This document shows positions 21,950-33,360 of a DNA stretch of 64,000 bases, in pieces (position 1 is the first letter of the stretch; the number at the start of each line of letters is the position of its first letter). The stretch is from Chamaecrista fasciculata (lineage: Eukaryota; Streptophyta; Magnoliopsida; Fabales; Fabaceae). The stretch spans positions 75,827-139,826 of the forward strand of contig QANZ01042066.1 of the NCBI GenBank assembly GCA_003254925.1, written 5' to 3'. The notes beneath the pieces are model-generated. The model saw nothing but the letters and a program-made list of their open reading frames with translations. It did not search any database and had not been told where the DNA came from. The translations under genes and the position numbers were made by a program.

Positions 21950-22555
21950 TGATGAACCTGGTTCTACCCGGGGGTGATTACCTGGTTCGGTGAGGCAACT
22001 CTGGGTCGGAAGTCGTCTGCAAGTCAATGAATACACAGGGGTGGCCCTGCGATTCACCTCCGATGCTTAAGTTAGTAATGGGTTGTGAGCTCAATAATCT
22101 TAATCGACTAGACAGAGAGCGTACCTTTTTCCAGTGTGAAGGGTTAACCTTTTATACTGGTTGAGGGCAATCAGTTGTGATCTTGCCATAAATGCCTGGA
22201 TGCTTGATTGTGATCCTGGCTGATCTGATTGTGATCCTTGGCTCCCACGCAATTTCCTTTTCTGTGAAAGGCGCCTTGATGGCTAAGGCGCTATCAAGGA
22301 GAAGGATCTCTGAGTGATTTGCCTTGATTGATAGCGGATCTTGATCGATCCATAATTGGCTCCTGACTGATTCAGGGAATATTTCCTTATTTGTTGACGC
22401 GTGGGCACCAACACCCTTTGTGATTGTGGGCGTCCACCCCTGACGGCGAGTTACAGGGCGTTCATGCCTATGCGATCCATTTGGTGGGCTTGTAGCCTAT
22501 CAGATCGAGGACACGCTCTGCCATTTGTGCCTCCTAATTATTTGGCCTATTATCA
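21950..22555 (-). repeat. 5' LTR of the Tat element (606 bp)
   Basis: On the plus strand it starts TGATGAACCTGG and ends CCTATTATCA, so it is bounded by TG and CA. A TATAAAAGG box on the minus strand lies near 22149-22156, giving a U3 of about 0.4 kb. Confidence 0.88.
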
Positions 22556-22620
22556 GTTAAAGTATAATTTTAGTGCTTTGTTTTTTAAGTAGATCCGCTA
22601 TTTATCTTTTTTTATTATAA
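22556..22620. repeat. 64/65-bp direct repeat, right flank of the Tat element
   Basis: Second copy of the 9271-9334 sequence, beginning at the first base after the LTR. A shortened version occurs twice at about 51330-51403. Confidence 0.85.
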
Positions 22621-22880
22621 CTTTATATAGTTCTTCAAGTTTTTCAAAAGTTTGTCTCATCCCAATTAGTGAATATCGTTATATTTTTCTCGTTTCGAGT
22701 TCGAATACGACGTTTTGAACTATATATCGCTATTGACGAGTATTCTTATTGTCTAGTTTGAACCATCAACAAATAAAGTCAAATTAGACTTCGAAAATGG
22801 GTCACTTGTTTCACAATCAAACAGAAAAAATTGATATTTTTTTCTTGTTTGTTTTTTGAATACTTGAAAAATAAAAAACT
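22621..22880. other. Non-coding stretch
   Basis: No gene or clear repeat is seen between the Tat flank and the next inverted-repeat element. Confidence 0.4.
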
Positions 22881-23251
22881 TAAGGCAAAACTCAAAAGTA
22901 CTCTTGGTATCCTCAAAGTATGCAGTCATTTTCAGTTATATCTCAAAGTTTTTTTTTTTTGTCAGTTGTACCCACAAAATATGGGGTCAACTTCAGTTAT
23001 GCCCGCAAAATTTTTTTGAGTCAATTATACCTTGAATCTTCTCTTTTTTGTATCAATTATACCCCGGATTTTTTCTTTTTTTGTCGTTTATACCTCTAAA
23101 TTAGGAGCATTTGAGGTATAATTGATTTAAATGTGAAACATTGAAAGTATAGTTAACTAAAAAAACTTTCAGGGTATAACTGACTCCATACTTTGGGGGC
23201 AAAATTGATCCAAGAAAAACTTTTAGGGATATAAGTCAAAATAACTATATA
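22881..23251. mobile_element. Family R inverted-repeat element
   Basis: Phrases of the type TCAGTTATACCCTCAAAGT on the left mirror AAGTATAGTTAACT and GGGTATAACTGACTCCATAC on the right. The edges are TCCTCAAAGTATGCAG and CTATATACTTTGAGG. Non-coding, about 370 bp, directly abutting the hAT-like element. Confidence 0.55.
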
Positions 23252-23259
23252 CTTTGAGG

Positions 23260-23702
23260 CATAGTAGAAAAACCGGACCGGACCGGCCGGTTCAACTGGC
23301 GAACCGGACACCAGTCCGGTACGAAAAAAATAAAATACCGGCCTGCAGTTGACCCGGTGGTGAACCGGGTCAAACCGCTCGAACTGGCCTGGTTAAACCA
23401 GGAACCGATGAACCGGAAACTGGTTGACCCGGAAATATTTGAAAAAATTAAAAAAAAAAAGAAAAAAATTAAATATTTGACACTTATTATATGTGATGGA
23501 CATATGGTTATGTTTAATTTTTACTTTAAATTTAAATTATTGTAATATATCAATATGTATTTGATGAATATGTATATTTGAAAATGTATTTTTTAAGTAA
23601 ACCGGCTCAACCAGTTGAACCAGTGACCCAGCGGTTGAACCAGTGAACCAGTGACCCGAGTCTTTCACCGGGTCAATGACCGGTCCGATTTTTTGCACTA
23701 TG
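23260..23702. mobile_element. hAT-like MITE rich in CCGG words, 8-bp TSD
   Basis: The ends CATAGTAGAAAAACCGGACC and, reversed, CATAGTGCAAAAAATCGGACC form inverted repeats. The flanks CTTTGAGG (23252-23259) and CTTTGAAG (23703-23710) match 7 of 8. GC-rich ends carry many CCGGTTCAACC words around an AT-rich core. A relative starts near 63650. Confidence 0.7.
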
Positions 23703-23710
23703 CTTTGAAG

Positions 23711-24101
23711 ATATCAATAATACTTTACCATAACTTAAAGTTAGGCTAAATAAACTTGAAATCTCACTCCCTCTACTCTTTTTATGGTCTCGTCAGAAAC
23801 GTTAAATTCCCCACATAATAAACCTTAGCCCAAATATATAGCCCAGTAGATCCAAAACAGAGTTGGGTTAATTTGCAATCAAAATTTCGTGTCAGTTATG
23901 ACTAAAAGTGGTGCCATTTGTGTTGAAATTTTTAATTAGTCCATAGCTCTGTTGGCGGATCAGGTTTGGGCTTCTCAAACTCAACTTTATAGGTTTTTAT
24001 GTAAATGAGTTTAAAGATGTCCAAACTCAAATAAAATTATACCTAATATAATGAGTTAAGTAATTACTTAACTCATGGGCTTAAGCTTCGGTAGCCAGTT
24101 T
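23711..24101. other. Non-coding stretch
   Basis: No gene, RNA or clear repeat is seen. Confidence 0.4.
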
Positions 24102-24298
24102 GATTTTGGTTCTCAAACATTTTTTTGTTCTGTTTTGATCCTCAAACTATTTTTTATTTTGTTTTGGTTCTTAAACTATTTTTTTTTAATTTTGGTCCTC
24201 AAACTATCTTTTGTTTCATTTTAATCCTCAAACTATTTTTTGTTTTGTTTTAGTCCTCAAACTAATTTTGTTTCATTTTAGTCCTCAAACTATGAGAT
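24102..24298. repeat. Tandem phrases TTTTAGTCCTCAAACTAT (family T)
   Basis: Six or so copies of a 30-38 bp phrase ending CTCAAACTAT, in one orientation. Single or few copies recur at 28920-28990, 30740, 49810-49925 and 54725, where they form element ends. Confidence 0.65.
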
Positions 24299-25017
24299 TA
24301 GTTTCATTTTAATACCTAAGTGACCTTAAATAATCACACCTCATATTGTAGTTACGTTTCAGCAAACTTACACATACTTGATCTTCCAATTTTGTAAGTT
24401 AATTTATCCTCGTGAATAATTCTTATAATTATCTAAGTTCAAATCATTTATTCTACTAAATTAGATAAGTATTCTTGAACACTCAATTTATCAAAAATTA
24501 TTTAATTTTTTCAAAAATACATAATTATATTTTTTTGTTTGTCTTCTTTATAATCAGTATCTATTATCAAGACAAAGTTTGTAGATACCAATGAAAATGA
24601 ATGAAAAAAAAATATAAAACATGTTTTATATTATTTAAATTCAGAGTTTTGGCAAAAAACAAAATCCGATGAATAGAATAAAATCAATAGTTTTAAAAAT
24701 ATTGAAAAAGAAATCATAGAAAAGACATATAAAATGAGACATGACTAACATGTGGTTGAGTATCTGCTTACATGTTGAAACTTGAAAGTATAGTGGTAAA
24801 GTGGAAGCTAATAACACATATACATGGTGACCCTGAGATGGGTACTACTCGAGTATTATTCGAGTAGTATTTGGACTACCCAATTTGTTTGGGTATTTGA
24901 TGGATAGATATATTTTGATGGTCCAATTTCAATTTTTATTTGATGGACATGTGTTTATAGGTTTTGGTTCAAGTAGCCTATGAACTACTTGGCCATGAAC
25001 AGCTCTAGCGAGAAAGA
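24299..25017. other. AT-rich non-coding stretch
   Basis: Nothing coding. A short self-complementary run around 24846-24890 (CTCGAGTATTATTCGAGTAG) is the only structure noticed. Confidence 0.4.
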
Positions 25018-25311
25018 ATTTAGCATTTTGGTACCATGTTCTTTGCACCATTAATACTTTGATACTCTGTTCTATGGACAGATTTTACTTTAGTACCCTG
25101 TTCTTTCACGGTTTGTTACTCTGTTCTATCTTTTTCAGGGCAACAAAATGTTAACATTGCAAAGAACATAGTATCCAAATGTCACTTTTGAAAGATCAGG
25201 GTACCAAAATGTTAACGGTGCAAAGAACAGGGTATCAAAGTGTCACGTTTAAAAGAACATAGTACTAAAATGAAATCGTCTATAGAATAAGATACCAAAG
25301 TTAATTTACCC
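25018..25311. mobile_element. Family M2 inverted-repeat element
   Basis: Left-side words such as TTTGGTACCATGTTCTTTGC mirror right-side words such as GCAAAGAACAGGGTATCAAA. It ends AAGTTAATTTACCC, the family terminus. Non-coding. Confidence 0.6.
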
Positions 25312-25879
25312 AATATTTTTTAAAAGGTTAGACAAACTTATCTCTTCCCTTAATCTAGATAGCTTAGCCAAAACTAGCCATAAACGCTTCAATTTGCTCC
25401 TATCATCATCTGTCTACAATAGGCATGAGAATAATAAACCACGAAGAAAATAATATTCTTTCATCCTTTGTCCCCTTCCCTTTTCTCTCCTTGTTTCTTT
25501 TCTCCCATCAATTTAATGATATATGGTGCATATATATATATATAAGTCAGAGTGTAGTGTTTATCTCATATATTTTGTTCAAACATTTTGCAAAGATACG
25601 AGATAAATTCTGCAATCTAATCAAACATGCAACAAAAAAGGAGGCCAAATTGAGACATGAGTAAAAAATACGAAACGAAAAAAAAAACAGGAGACCAAAT
25701 TGAGGCTTAATCAAAAGATATTACTTGACTATATATATATAGTACTGAAGAATATGATGATGAGATCAGATGTCATTGTTACTTTAATTTAAATGAAGAT
25801 ATATATCGAAATAAAATCTTGTTATATTTGTATTTCATGCATATATATTACAGAATGAGAGCTAAACTCTTAATTATTT
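25312..25879. other. Non-coding stretch; 3' flank shared by the WRKY duplication
   Basis: The part at about 25740-25880 is the reverse complement of about 47815-48000 (for example TTAGCTCTCATTCTGTAA against TTAGCTCTCGTTCTGTAA), so the WRKY duplication includes downstream DNA. No gene is seen. Confidence 0.5.
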
Positions 25880-26266
25880 GGGTAAATTAGACTTTGGTAT
25901 TTTATAGTTCAGTCATATTTCACTTTGGTATCCTGTGGTTTGAAAAATGACACTTTAGTACCTGTTGGATCTATTTTGTAATTTTAATCATAACAAATTT
26001 TTCAATAATTACATATTGACCCCATTTTTTTTTAAAGTTTTCATTTTAGTCTCTAGATAATATCAAGGAACCTATTTGTAATTTTCTAAAAAAAAATTTG
26101 GGGTCAATATGTAATTATTGTAAAATTGGTTATGGTTAAAATTATAAAATAACTCCAAAGTGTTAATGGAGAATATCACAGGGTACCAAAGTGTCATTTT
26201 TTAAACCACAGGATACCAAAGTGAAATATGACCAAACAATAGGGGGTACCAAAGTGTAATTCACCC
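25880..26266. mobile_element. Family M2 inverted-repeat element, 387 bp
   Basis: Ends GGGTAAATTAGACTTTGG and CCAAAGTGTAATTCACCC. The arms carry CACTTTGGTATCCTGTGG phrases. The 9-mers outside the ends (TAATTATTT and TCATTATTA) match 7 of 9. It lies just downstream of WRKY copy A. Confidence 0.65.
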
Positions 26267-26558
26267 TCATTATTATAGTCCAATATTCTTTTTTTGAGCC
26301 AACTATAGTCCAAATTCAAATATTGAGTTTACACAACTATACCACTACAATATAAATTATTAAAGTTACAAACACTTCTTGATGAATCAAAGGCGTTGCA
26401 ATGAGATCTCTATCTTTGTCACACCAAATATATATCAAGTCGTGATTCATCTCCTCGTCATAGACCAAAATGTTCGAACTCATCAAATTCTTCAAAACAC
26501 CTCAAAATTATATCGTTCACACCAAAGGAGTCAACAATATTATGATCCTCCAACTTAT

Positions 26559-28334
26559 TTATAGAAGAAGAAGTGATGATGATGAAGAGGATACAAAGGG
26601 TTGGTGAAGGTGTTCTTGTTTGGTTGAGATAGGAAGGGTATTATTACTATTATCACTATTATTGAAGCTAATTAGTGTGGAAGGGTAGTGATCATAATTA
26701 GGGTATTCTTGAGGGACAATATGGTAATTAGAAATAGTATTAGTACTTTTGCAAGTATGAAGGCCAAAATATGTGGTTCTATATAAGGGAGGGTTCTCTT
26801 GTATCCTTTGAACATATTTCATTGCTGGGCATCCCTCTTCGTACTTGTGACTGCACCTATAGTAGTTCCTGCATTAATAATATAATCCAAAATCATTTAA
26901 TTAATTAATTCAATATGTGTCATTAAATTTAAACATTAATAAGACTCAGAAGAAATCACACATATATATATATATATATGGTCATATGGATGACCAACCT
27001 TATGTACTTGGCATTTGTTGTCATCTTTTGTCCATATTTTCTCCATGCATACCCATCCTCAGCAAGAATATGAGAATCTTTCTCCCATGATTCTACATTT
27101 CTCCTGAAAGAAAGAAAATAATAGGAAATTACAGTAGTTTTTTAAGAATATATATACATGAGAAGCAATTTAATTAAGATGGAGTATAATATATATGAAT
27201 TGAATGTATGTGTATATGTATGATAATAATTAGAGTAAACTATCAATTCAGTCCTCGAAAGATTGAAAATAATACAATTTAGTACCTGAAATATTAAAAC
27301 GGTATACTCTTTAGTCACTGACGAAAGATTAAAACGGTATACAATTTTATCCACAAAAGGACTAATAAGTGTATTGTTTTGATTTTTTAGGAATTAAACT
27401 TTGTAGGTCAAAGTGAAAACTTGGTCTCATATCTTTTGCTAAGTTCTCAATTTGGTCATGTATCTTTTTTTTGTTGCACTTTTGGTCCCATATCTTTGCA
27501 AAAGGTCCCATATCATTTATTGTCTCATATCTTTTGGTTAGGTTGCAGGATTTGTCCCAATCTTTACAAAAGAATCAATCATATCAATTGATCATTTTAC
27601 AAAGATATGAGAGTACTACTTCTACACTTGATACAACGATATATGATCAATTCTACAATGGACCCAAAGATATGTGGTCAAATCTGCAACAAAAAGATAT
27701 GAGATCGAATTGGGACCTGACCTTAAGATATGAGACAAAAAATGCAACAAAAAAATATATGAGACTAAATTGAGAATTGAGCAAAAGATATGAGACCAAA
27801 TTTCAGGCCAAAGAGAAAAAAATTTACACTTTGGCCAATTTTGTATTTCAATCTTACAAAAAACAAGTTTTCAGCTCGATAATCTGAGATCAAATTGTTA
27901 GTTTACTCTTATAATTACATATAATAAACTTACTTTCTCTTATAACGACCTCTTTGGTTTCTTCGGTTTGTCAAACTCTTGCAACTTTGATCTTCGAGCT
28001 CCTTGTCATCATGGTCATGAGATTTAGGGTGAGCATGATGGTGGAAAGGTGAAGAAGAAGAAGAATCTCCAAGAGAAACAAGATTAGAATTATAGGTGTA
28101 ATTCAAGAGAAAAAGGGTATTGGTGAATGATCCAAGTATGTCATTCACAAGATCATTTTCTTCATTTCCAATAATATTATTATTGGAAATTCCATGATGA
28201 TAACTAACAAGTTGAAGTAACTTGTTAGCAAGATTTCTTCCTTTGATAAGCTCCTCAAATAATATTGCCTCTATTATTGGTTCTAAAGAAGATGCTTGAA
28301 TAATATCATTCTTCTTCATATCCATATGATCCAT
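26559..28334 (-). CDS. WRKY transcription factor, group III (copy A); exons 28334-27934, 27103-26999, 26868-26559
   Basis: WRKY proteins bind W-box DNA (TTGAC core) in the nucleus; group III members usually act in defence, salicylate signalling or senescence. Three exons of 401, 105 and 310 bp give 271 residues. The N-terminal domain (EPIIEAILFEELIKGRNLANKLLQL) is typical of this group, followed by Ser/His-rich and basic parts (NRRNQRGRYKRKR). Exon 2 holds DGYAWRKYGQK at about 150-160. Exon 3 holds the finger C174-X7-C182-X23-H206-X-C208, which defines group III. The second intron lies after IR, the conserved WRKY-domain position. Splice sites are GTAAGT/CAG and GTTGGT/CAG. The usual Pro after KY is Ile. 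Exon 3 runs into a Ser-coding microsatellite and stops at 26559-26561; in the +1 frame a conserved-looking tail (NKLEDHNIV, ILRCFE, DEFEHFGL, to about 26462) continues, so the end is probably cut short by slippage. Likely real, perhaps still active. Confidence 0.8.
27233..27908. mobile_element. M1-family element in WRKY copy A intron 1, with a nested family P element
   Basis: Ends GAGTAAACTATCAATT and ATTGTTAGTTTACTC. The flanking 9-mers TAATAATTA (27224-27232) and TTATAATTA (27909-27917) match 8 of 9. A family P inverted-repeat element (about 27407-27836, with CTTGGTCTCATATC and GATATGAGACCAAATT words) is nested inside. It fills most of the 830-bp intron. Confidence 0.7.
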
Positions 28335-28399
28335 TTTTTGATATATTAATAATGGAATTCTCTATAGCTAATTGGGAAAGACAGACCATGACACACACT

Positions 28400-28409
28400 C
28401 TATATATAA
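28400..28409 (-). promoter_or_regulatory. TATA box of WRKY copy A
   Basis: The minus strand reads ATTATATATAGAG about 70 bp upstream of the ATG, a normal spacing for a short leader. Copy B has the matching site at 46321-46332. Confidence 0.5.
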
Positions 28410-28450
28410 TAAATCCATCGCTACCACTTGAAATTTTCAATTCATTATTT

Positions 28451-28690
28451 CGTCACATTACTGGGGCTATATTCAATACTAACATATAAGCCTATTTTGT
28501 TATTTTATATATGTTTACAAACATTCACAGACTTATGATGGTTTATATGTTAGTATTGAATTAAAACCGTTTGGTATTGGAATGGCCTTTATAATATAAG
28601 GCCATTCCAGAAGCAATAAAACCGTCATATTATATTAAATGCAAGAAAACCGTCACATTACTGGGGCTATATTCAATACAAACATTATTG
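28451..28690. repeat. Short direct duplication upstream of WRKY copy A
   Basis: CGTCACATTACTGGGGCTAT plus about 10 bp occurs at 28451 and again at 28651. The 200 bp between contains AAACCGTTTGGTATTGGAAT-type words. Copy B has only one version (near 46265), so the duplication came after the copies split. Confidence 0.55.
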
Positions 28691-28787
28691 GGGCTAAATT
28701 AAAATATGATTTCATTTGAATATTGGATGATCGATCCTATATATAGATCCAATATCTAATTATCTTTTTATAGATAGTTTCCATTTG

Positions 28788-28793
28788 TTGACC
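28788..28793 (+). promoter_or_regulatory. W-box core (TTGACC) upstream of WRKY copy A
   Basis: TTGACC lies about 450 bp upstream of the start codon. WRKY genes are often self-regulated through such sites, but a six-base match alone is weak. Confidence 0.2.
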
Positions 28794-28907
28794 CATACCC
28801 TAACTTTTAACAAATTCAAGCCTTAGTTCCTTGAATCATTAAATTATTGGACTCAAACGGGATCAATTGATAATAGTGTTAATCAAAGGTAATTGAATAA
28901 TATTTAT

Positions 28908-30768
28908 AGATCAAAACCTCATTTTTGTCCTCAAAATTTACGATAAATTTCATTTTAGCCCTCAAACTATATTTTGTTTCTCGTGGTCTTCAAACATTCA
29001 CACTTTTTTACTCTTGGCCCAAAATGCAACTCCACTAATATTTTGCTTGGGAGACTCAAGAGTCAAGATGCTTCCTCCATTCTCACTAATGTGAACCTCA
29101 CAAGTCACAAGTCACAGGTCACAACCCATTCTGAAATGTTAACCCGACAATGATATATATATGGAAATCAAACCCAAGATTGTCAAAGAAGATTTAGAAG
29201 GATAGGAATATTGACCAAATGATTATAATGAACTAAGAACCAATATTATCAAGTTAATTTGTAAATATAACAAGTACTCAAATTTGAAATTGAATCTTCA
29301 AGAATTTTGCTTAAGACGACAAAGAAGAGAAACTCTCAATAGTTTTCACATTTAACATAATCTAATCTGATTTGGTGGCTCCCCAAAAACTAAAAAGAAG
29401 TGCAACCTACGGTCTTCTAAGACTAATGGGATAAAACTAAATTAAGAGTTTAAGCTAAAACAGCCGAATTACAAATTTGATAACTAAACAAACACATTTT
29501 TTAGCTTTAAAATAAGAACATTTAAGCCCAAAAACGAAATTGCATTACATAAATGAAAACGGTCAAAGGGGCATTTTGGTCCCAAATGTATGCCCTAATG
29601 TTCATTTTGGTCCATTAGTTTCAAAATGTTTAAATTGGTCCTAAATATTATCAAAATGTTTCATTTTGGTCCTAAATATTGGCAAAATGTTTCATTTTGG
29701 TCCTAAATGTTGGTAAAATGTTTCATTTTGGTCCCCAAACTATTGAATTTGATCATATTTCTCTCGTTTCTCATTTTAAGTTCAAATGACCTTTTAAGAG
29801 GAACTCGTAGCTCTGAATTTGTGACATTCGAATTTGAAATGAGAGAGATATGATCAACTTTACTTATTTGAATATGAAATGAGCGGTCTACTTTTAGGAC
29901 CAATTTGATCACGTTTGCCGACGACCCCAACTAGATAGAGAAACTACTCTTTGAGAATAATACGTAGCTCTAAACTCGTTACATCTGAACTTGGAACGAG
30001 CCATATTCAATAGTTTGGGACCAAAATGAAACATTTTGCCAACATTTAGGACCAATTTGAACATTTTGAAACATAATGGACCAAAATGAACATTAGGGCA
30101 TACATATAGGACCAAAATGAACCTTTAACCAATGAAAATTAAACAAATTAAATAACTAAAGTAGACTTCATTTGGGCTTTAGTTCAACTTGCATATATGA
30201 GGACAACCTTGGCTCCATTGTCCAAACTCAATTCCTCCTTCAAATTAACTTTGTCTTCATGAACTTGCTTCATTGAATTTTGGATGGCTTGTTATTAAAC
30301 GAGTTGGCACATGTAAGTCATCATCTTGAATCACATTGGTCCTCAAATAATCACCACAAAAGCACACAGAAGAGAAGAGGCATCTACCTCCTCGTTGATT
30401 CATAGGTGCACCCTAATGAAAGCTAAGCAATGTATTCATTTGAGTGGTGACAACGTAACAATAATATTATAATGTAATTACAAAACACACTTTTTTCTTA
30501 GTCTTAAAAATATGTACAGTTTAATTTTTTGAATTGAAAGAAGGACTCTGGTGAAGGAGCTAGGGTAATTTGGGGACAGTTATGTCTGCCATGGAAGTAT
30601 TGCAGATGAAGTTGGTCATGCTAGTGAGGAGACGAAGATAATTAATGAAAGTGTTTAGAGAGAGAGAGTGAGTCTAAGTAGGATCACAACGGAATTAAAA
30701 ATAGTTTTGAAGATCAAAAAATAAAATTCACTGTATAGTTTGAGGACTAAAATGGGATTTTGACTATT
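28908..30768. mobile_element. Possible family T element enclosing a family Q element
   Basis: The left end carries CATTTTAGCCCTCAAACTAT and the right end ATAGTTTGAGGACTAAAATG, in inverted orientation, as expected for the two ends of one element. The interior shows no gene. The Q element at 29566-30127 would be nested. Ends and target duplication are unclear. Confidence 0.4.
29566..30127. mobile_element. Family Q inverted-repeat element
   Basis: GGGGCATTTTGGTCCCAAAT and GTATGCCCTAATGTTCATTT on the left mirror AACATTAGGGCATACATATA and GGACCAAAATGAACCTTT on the right. A short tandem of CATTTTGGTCCTAAATRTTG units lies at 29630-29740. Confidence 0.65.
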
Positions 30769-30882
30769 TTTATATGATAAATCATATGGCAAAAGACTAG
30801 ATTTAGATACAATAATTTGTATATTTTTCCATCAATTTGTGTTTATATATATATATATAAATATGTACGAAGATTTATCTAC

Positions 30883-31202
30883 GAAGCATGGATACTGACA
30901 CAGACACGAGACACGACACGGATTTTGAAACACGGATACACCAAATTCTTAAAATTTCACGACATGACACGACATATATGTTTATATATAAAAATAATTA
31001 AAAATTCATAAATTTTGATAAAAACTTTAAAAATTACAATATTTATTCATAATATATGTCATTATTTTTTATTGTTTGTTATATTAAAGTCATAAAAAAT
31101 AATTTTATATTCTGAAACTTAAGAATATGTGTCATATGGGTGTCAGACACAGACACATATCTGACACGGCGACATGCCTTCAAAGTGAAAGGTCCATGCT
31201 TC
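30883..31202. mobile_element. MITE with GAAGCATGGA ends
   Basis: The termini GAAGCATGGATAC and GTCCATGCTTC are inverted, with inner words ACACGACACG and CAGACACAGACAC. The related block at 52790-54745 lacks it at the matching point (TTTATTAAAATAT at 54604-54616), so it is an insertion there. A longer relative lies at 55290-55972. Confidence 0.65.
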
Positions 31203-32189
31203 ATAGAGGTTTATTAAAATATTCAATGATAAGGATTTTGAAAGGAACTTGTAAATATGTTAAAGAACTTGATAGCATTACATATTCATACTTAAAATTT
31301 TGTTTCATTTGAAAAATCCAGGTTTGGGTATACGTGCATTCAAATTTTGACATGTAATCAAAATTCTCGTGCCGAATTTAACACATTCAATTATAAAAGA
31401 TATGTATTTATCCCGTTTTTGTGAAGTTAGATTAAAGAATTTGATTCATAAATTTTATACGGTCTAACTAATTTAGTGATCTGATCTGTATAATTTTAAT
31501 AAATGTTCAGTTAAGTTTATGTAGTTTCAACTTATGCAATTAGATCCTTAAACTTTTATTTATTTGTAATGTAATATTTTGTTAAAAGACGAATATTCTC
31601 CCAATAATCATATATAGCTGTTTTGTATTTGGTGTTAGCTTTAATTTGTAGAAGATACAAATATTTTTATTGGACATTAATAGTTTTGATAATTATTTAC
31701 ATTTTCCAAGTTACTTGTTAGGAGACGAGCTAGAATTTATTCTTATTTATATTAGCACCAGTAAAAAAAGAGTGTAGGGACTCAATTATAAAATTTAAAA
31801 CTTAAAGAGTTAAATTAAAAATTAATATAAATTGTAAGGACTACTAATTGATTTTATGTCTTAACAATAATATATTAGGAGACGAGCTAGATTTTATTCT
31901 TATTCCAGGTTGGCGGCTGCCGGCTTAGAGTTTTTTTTTAAGAACATAATTTAATATTTGTTCATGCATGCAGCTGACGGAATACACATGAAGTAAGCCA
32001 TATGACATAATGTAATAAAAGTCATATTAGGTGAAATGTAACATAAAATTGGTAAAATATGTAACTCAGATTAAAAAAATACAATATGTTCTGTCGTTAA
32101 TTTATTTAAATAAGTTAGTCAAAAGATAAAATCGACTAAAATATGAAGCTTTAAGGACAAATTATAGTAAACTGACGTTAAGGACAAAA
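31203..32189. other. Duplicated non-coding block, part of S2
   Basis: About 31210-31615 is the reverse complement of about 54170-54615 (shared words GTTAAAGAACTTGATAGCAT and TTAAAGAATTTG). From about 31620 copy-specific insertions begin. No gene is seen. Confidence 0.55.
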
Positions 32190-32495
32190 TTGAAAATTAA
32201 TATAAAATTTGGAAGCAAAAAGGTGCTTTTGTTTTTTTTTTTTTTCTTTTCAATTTTAGTCAAAATGTACTTTTATCCTATATCTCTTGGTCAGATTGTA
32301 GAATTAATTCCATATCTTTGTAAAAGGGTTCATATTGTGGGACTAACAGTTGAACTTTTTGAAAAGATATGAGATCAAATCTGCAACAGAAAAGATATGG
32401 GGACTAATTATGTACCTGACCAAAAGATATGAGACCAGAAATGGAACAAAAAAGACGATACAAGATTAAATTGAGATATGAACAAATGATATGAG
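32190..32495. mobile_element. Family P MITE fragment
   Basis: TATATCTCTTGGTCAGATTG and GGGTTCATATTGTGGGACTA on the left; AGATATGAGATCAAATCTGC and reversed phrases on the right. It directly abuts the Copia LTR. Confidence 0.5.
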
Positions 32496-32498
32496 ACC

Positions 32499-32936
32499 TG
32501 TTGGAAAAATAGAGTATGAGAAGAAGAAAATTGTAGGTTTTGAGGCGTGAGTAATACATTTTCTTTTAAAAGATTATGCCTTTGTTATAAGATTATCCAT
32601 GTAATATCTCTTGCAGGATACAACAGAACCCATGGAACTAGTTAATTTATAGAGTACGAAAAGACACCATTAACAAACGTACTTGTTTATGTGAAAAGGT
32701 ACTTCCAACGGACATGTCAGTCTGTTTATATCCGTTGCTATATTTAAAAATAATTAGTATGATTGGAAATTATCTTTATATATATATAAATATGTCACAC
32801 ACACTATATATATATATAATTAATTTAATAGCATAAATGGATTCTATAATATATATACTATCAAGTACTCTTTGAATTTCCTAATGTGGGACTTCTTTTC
32901 ATCTCCATATTATAAACTATCTAACAATCCCCCACT
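32499..32936 (-). repeat. Copia 3' LTR (438 bp) with polypurine tract
   Basis: Plus-strand start TGTTGGAAAAATAGAG and end CTATCTAACA. It is followed at 32937-32946 by ATCCCCCACT, which on the minus strand is the purine tract AGTGGGGGAT next to the LTR start. This fits the minus-strand gag-protease fragment to the right. Confidence 0.7.
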
Positions 32937-32946
32937 AATTTGTAAT

Positions 32947-33360
32947 ATCATAACATTATGCATAGCATAAAGTATCTTACTTTGATTTGAACTTTAAGTT
33001 AGTGTAAACACTGTAAAGTTTTTACAAAGTTATTAGTATCTCACAATTTGAACCACAACTCTTGATATCAAAACCGAAAGTATCACACACATAACATTAT
33101 AATTGAACATTCCAAACATATTTCTTTTGCACTTTTATGGCCATGTGCAAATCCTGATTTCATGAATATTTACAAGACCACCCTTGATCGATTCTTGTTT
33201 GAAGCGGCACCACTTCAATATTCACACGGGTGGAATTTTGTTTTCATGTCTCTGTTACTTTATACATCTAACAATTCCATTAAGACCATAGTCAACCTCC
33301 CTCGTAACAGTATGCACAAAAGATACCAACTACTATGGTAACTTCTCTGTTAATTTTGTA
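32947..33360. other. Copia remnant without recognisable domain
   Basis: Lies between the Copia 3' LTR and the gag-protease fragment. Integrase and RT are absent, so most of pol was lost by deletion. Confidence 0.4.

Larger units (their letters stand above)
9344..22555 (-). mobile_element. Tat-lineage Ty3/gypsy LTR retrotransposon, nearly complete
   Basis: Order on the minus strand: 5' LTR (21950-22555), PBS, gag, protease, RT, a putative intron, RNase H, archaeal-type RNase H, integrase, a long 3' region with an antisense ORF, PPT, 3' LTR (9344-9922). Dual RNase H and an antisense ORF before the 3' LTR are features known for the Tat lineage (Retand/Ogre relatives). About 20 differences over about 580 bp separate the LTRs by eye. 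Gag-pol has several stops and a few frameshifts, so this copy is dead. A solo LTR is nested at 11535-13833. Confidence 0.88.

Noticed and set aside
24102-24298. CRISPR-like array
   Set aside because: The phrases are imperfect, AT-rich and without unique spacers, and they recur as ends of plant transposons.
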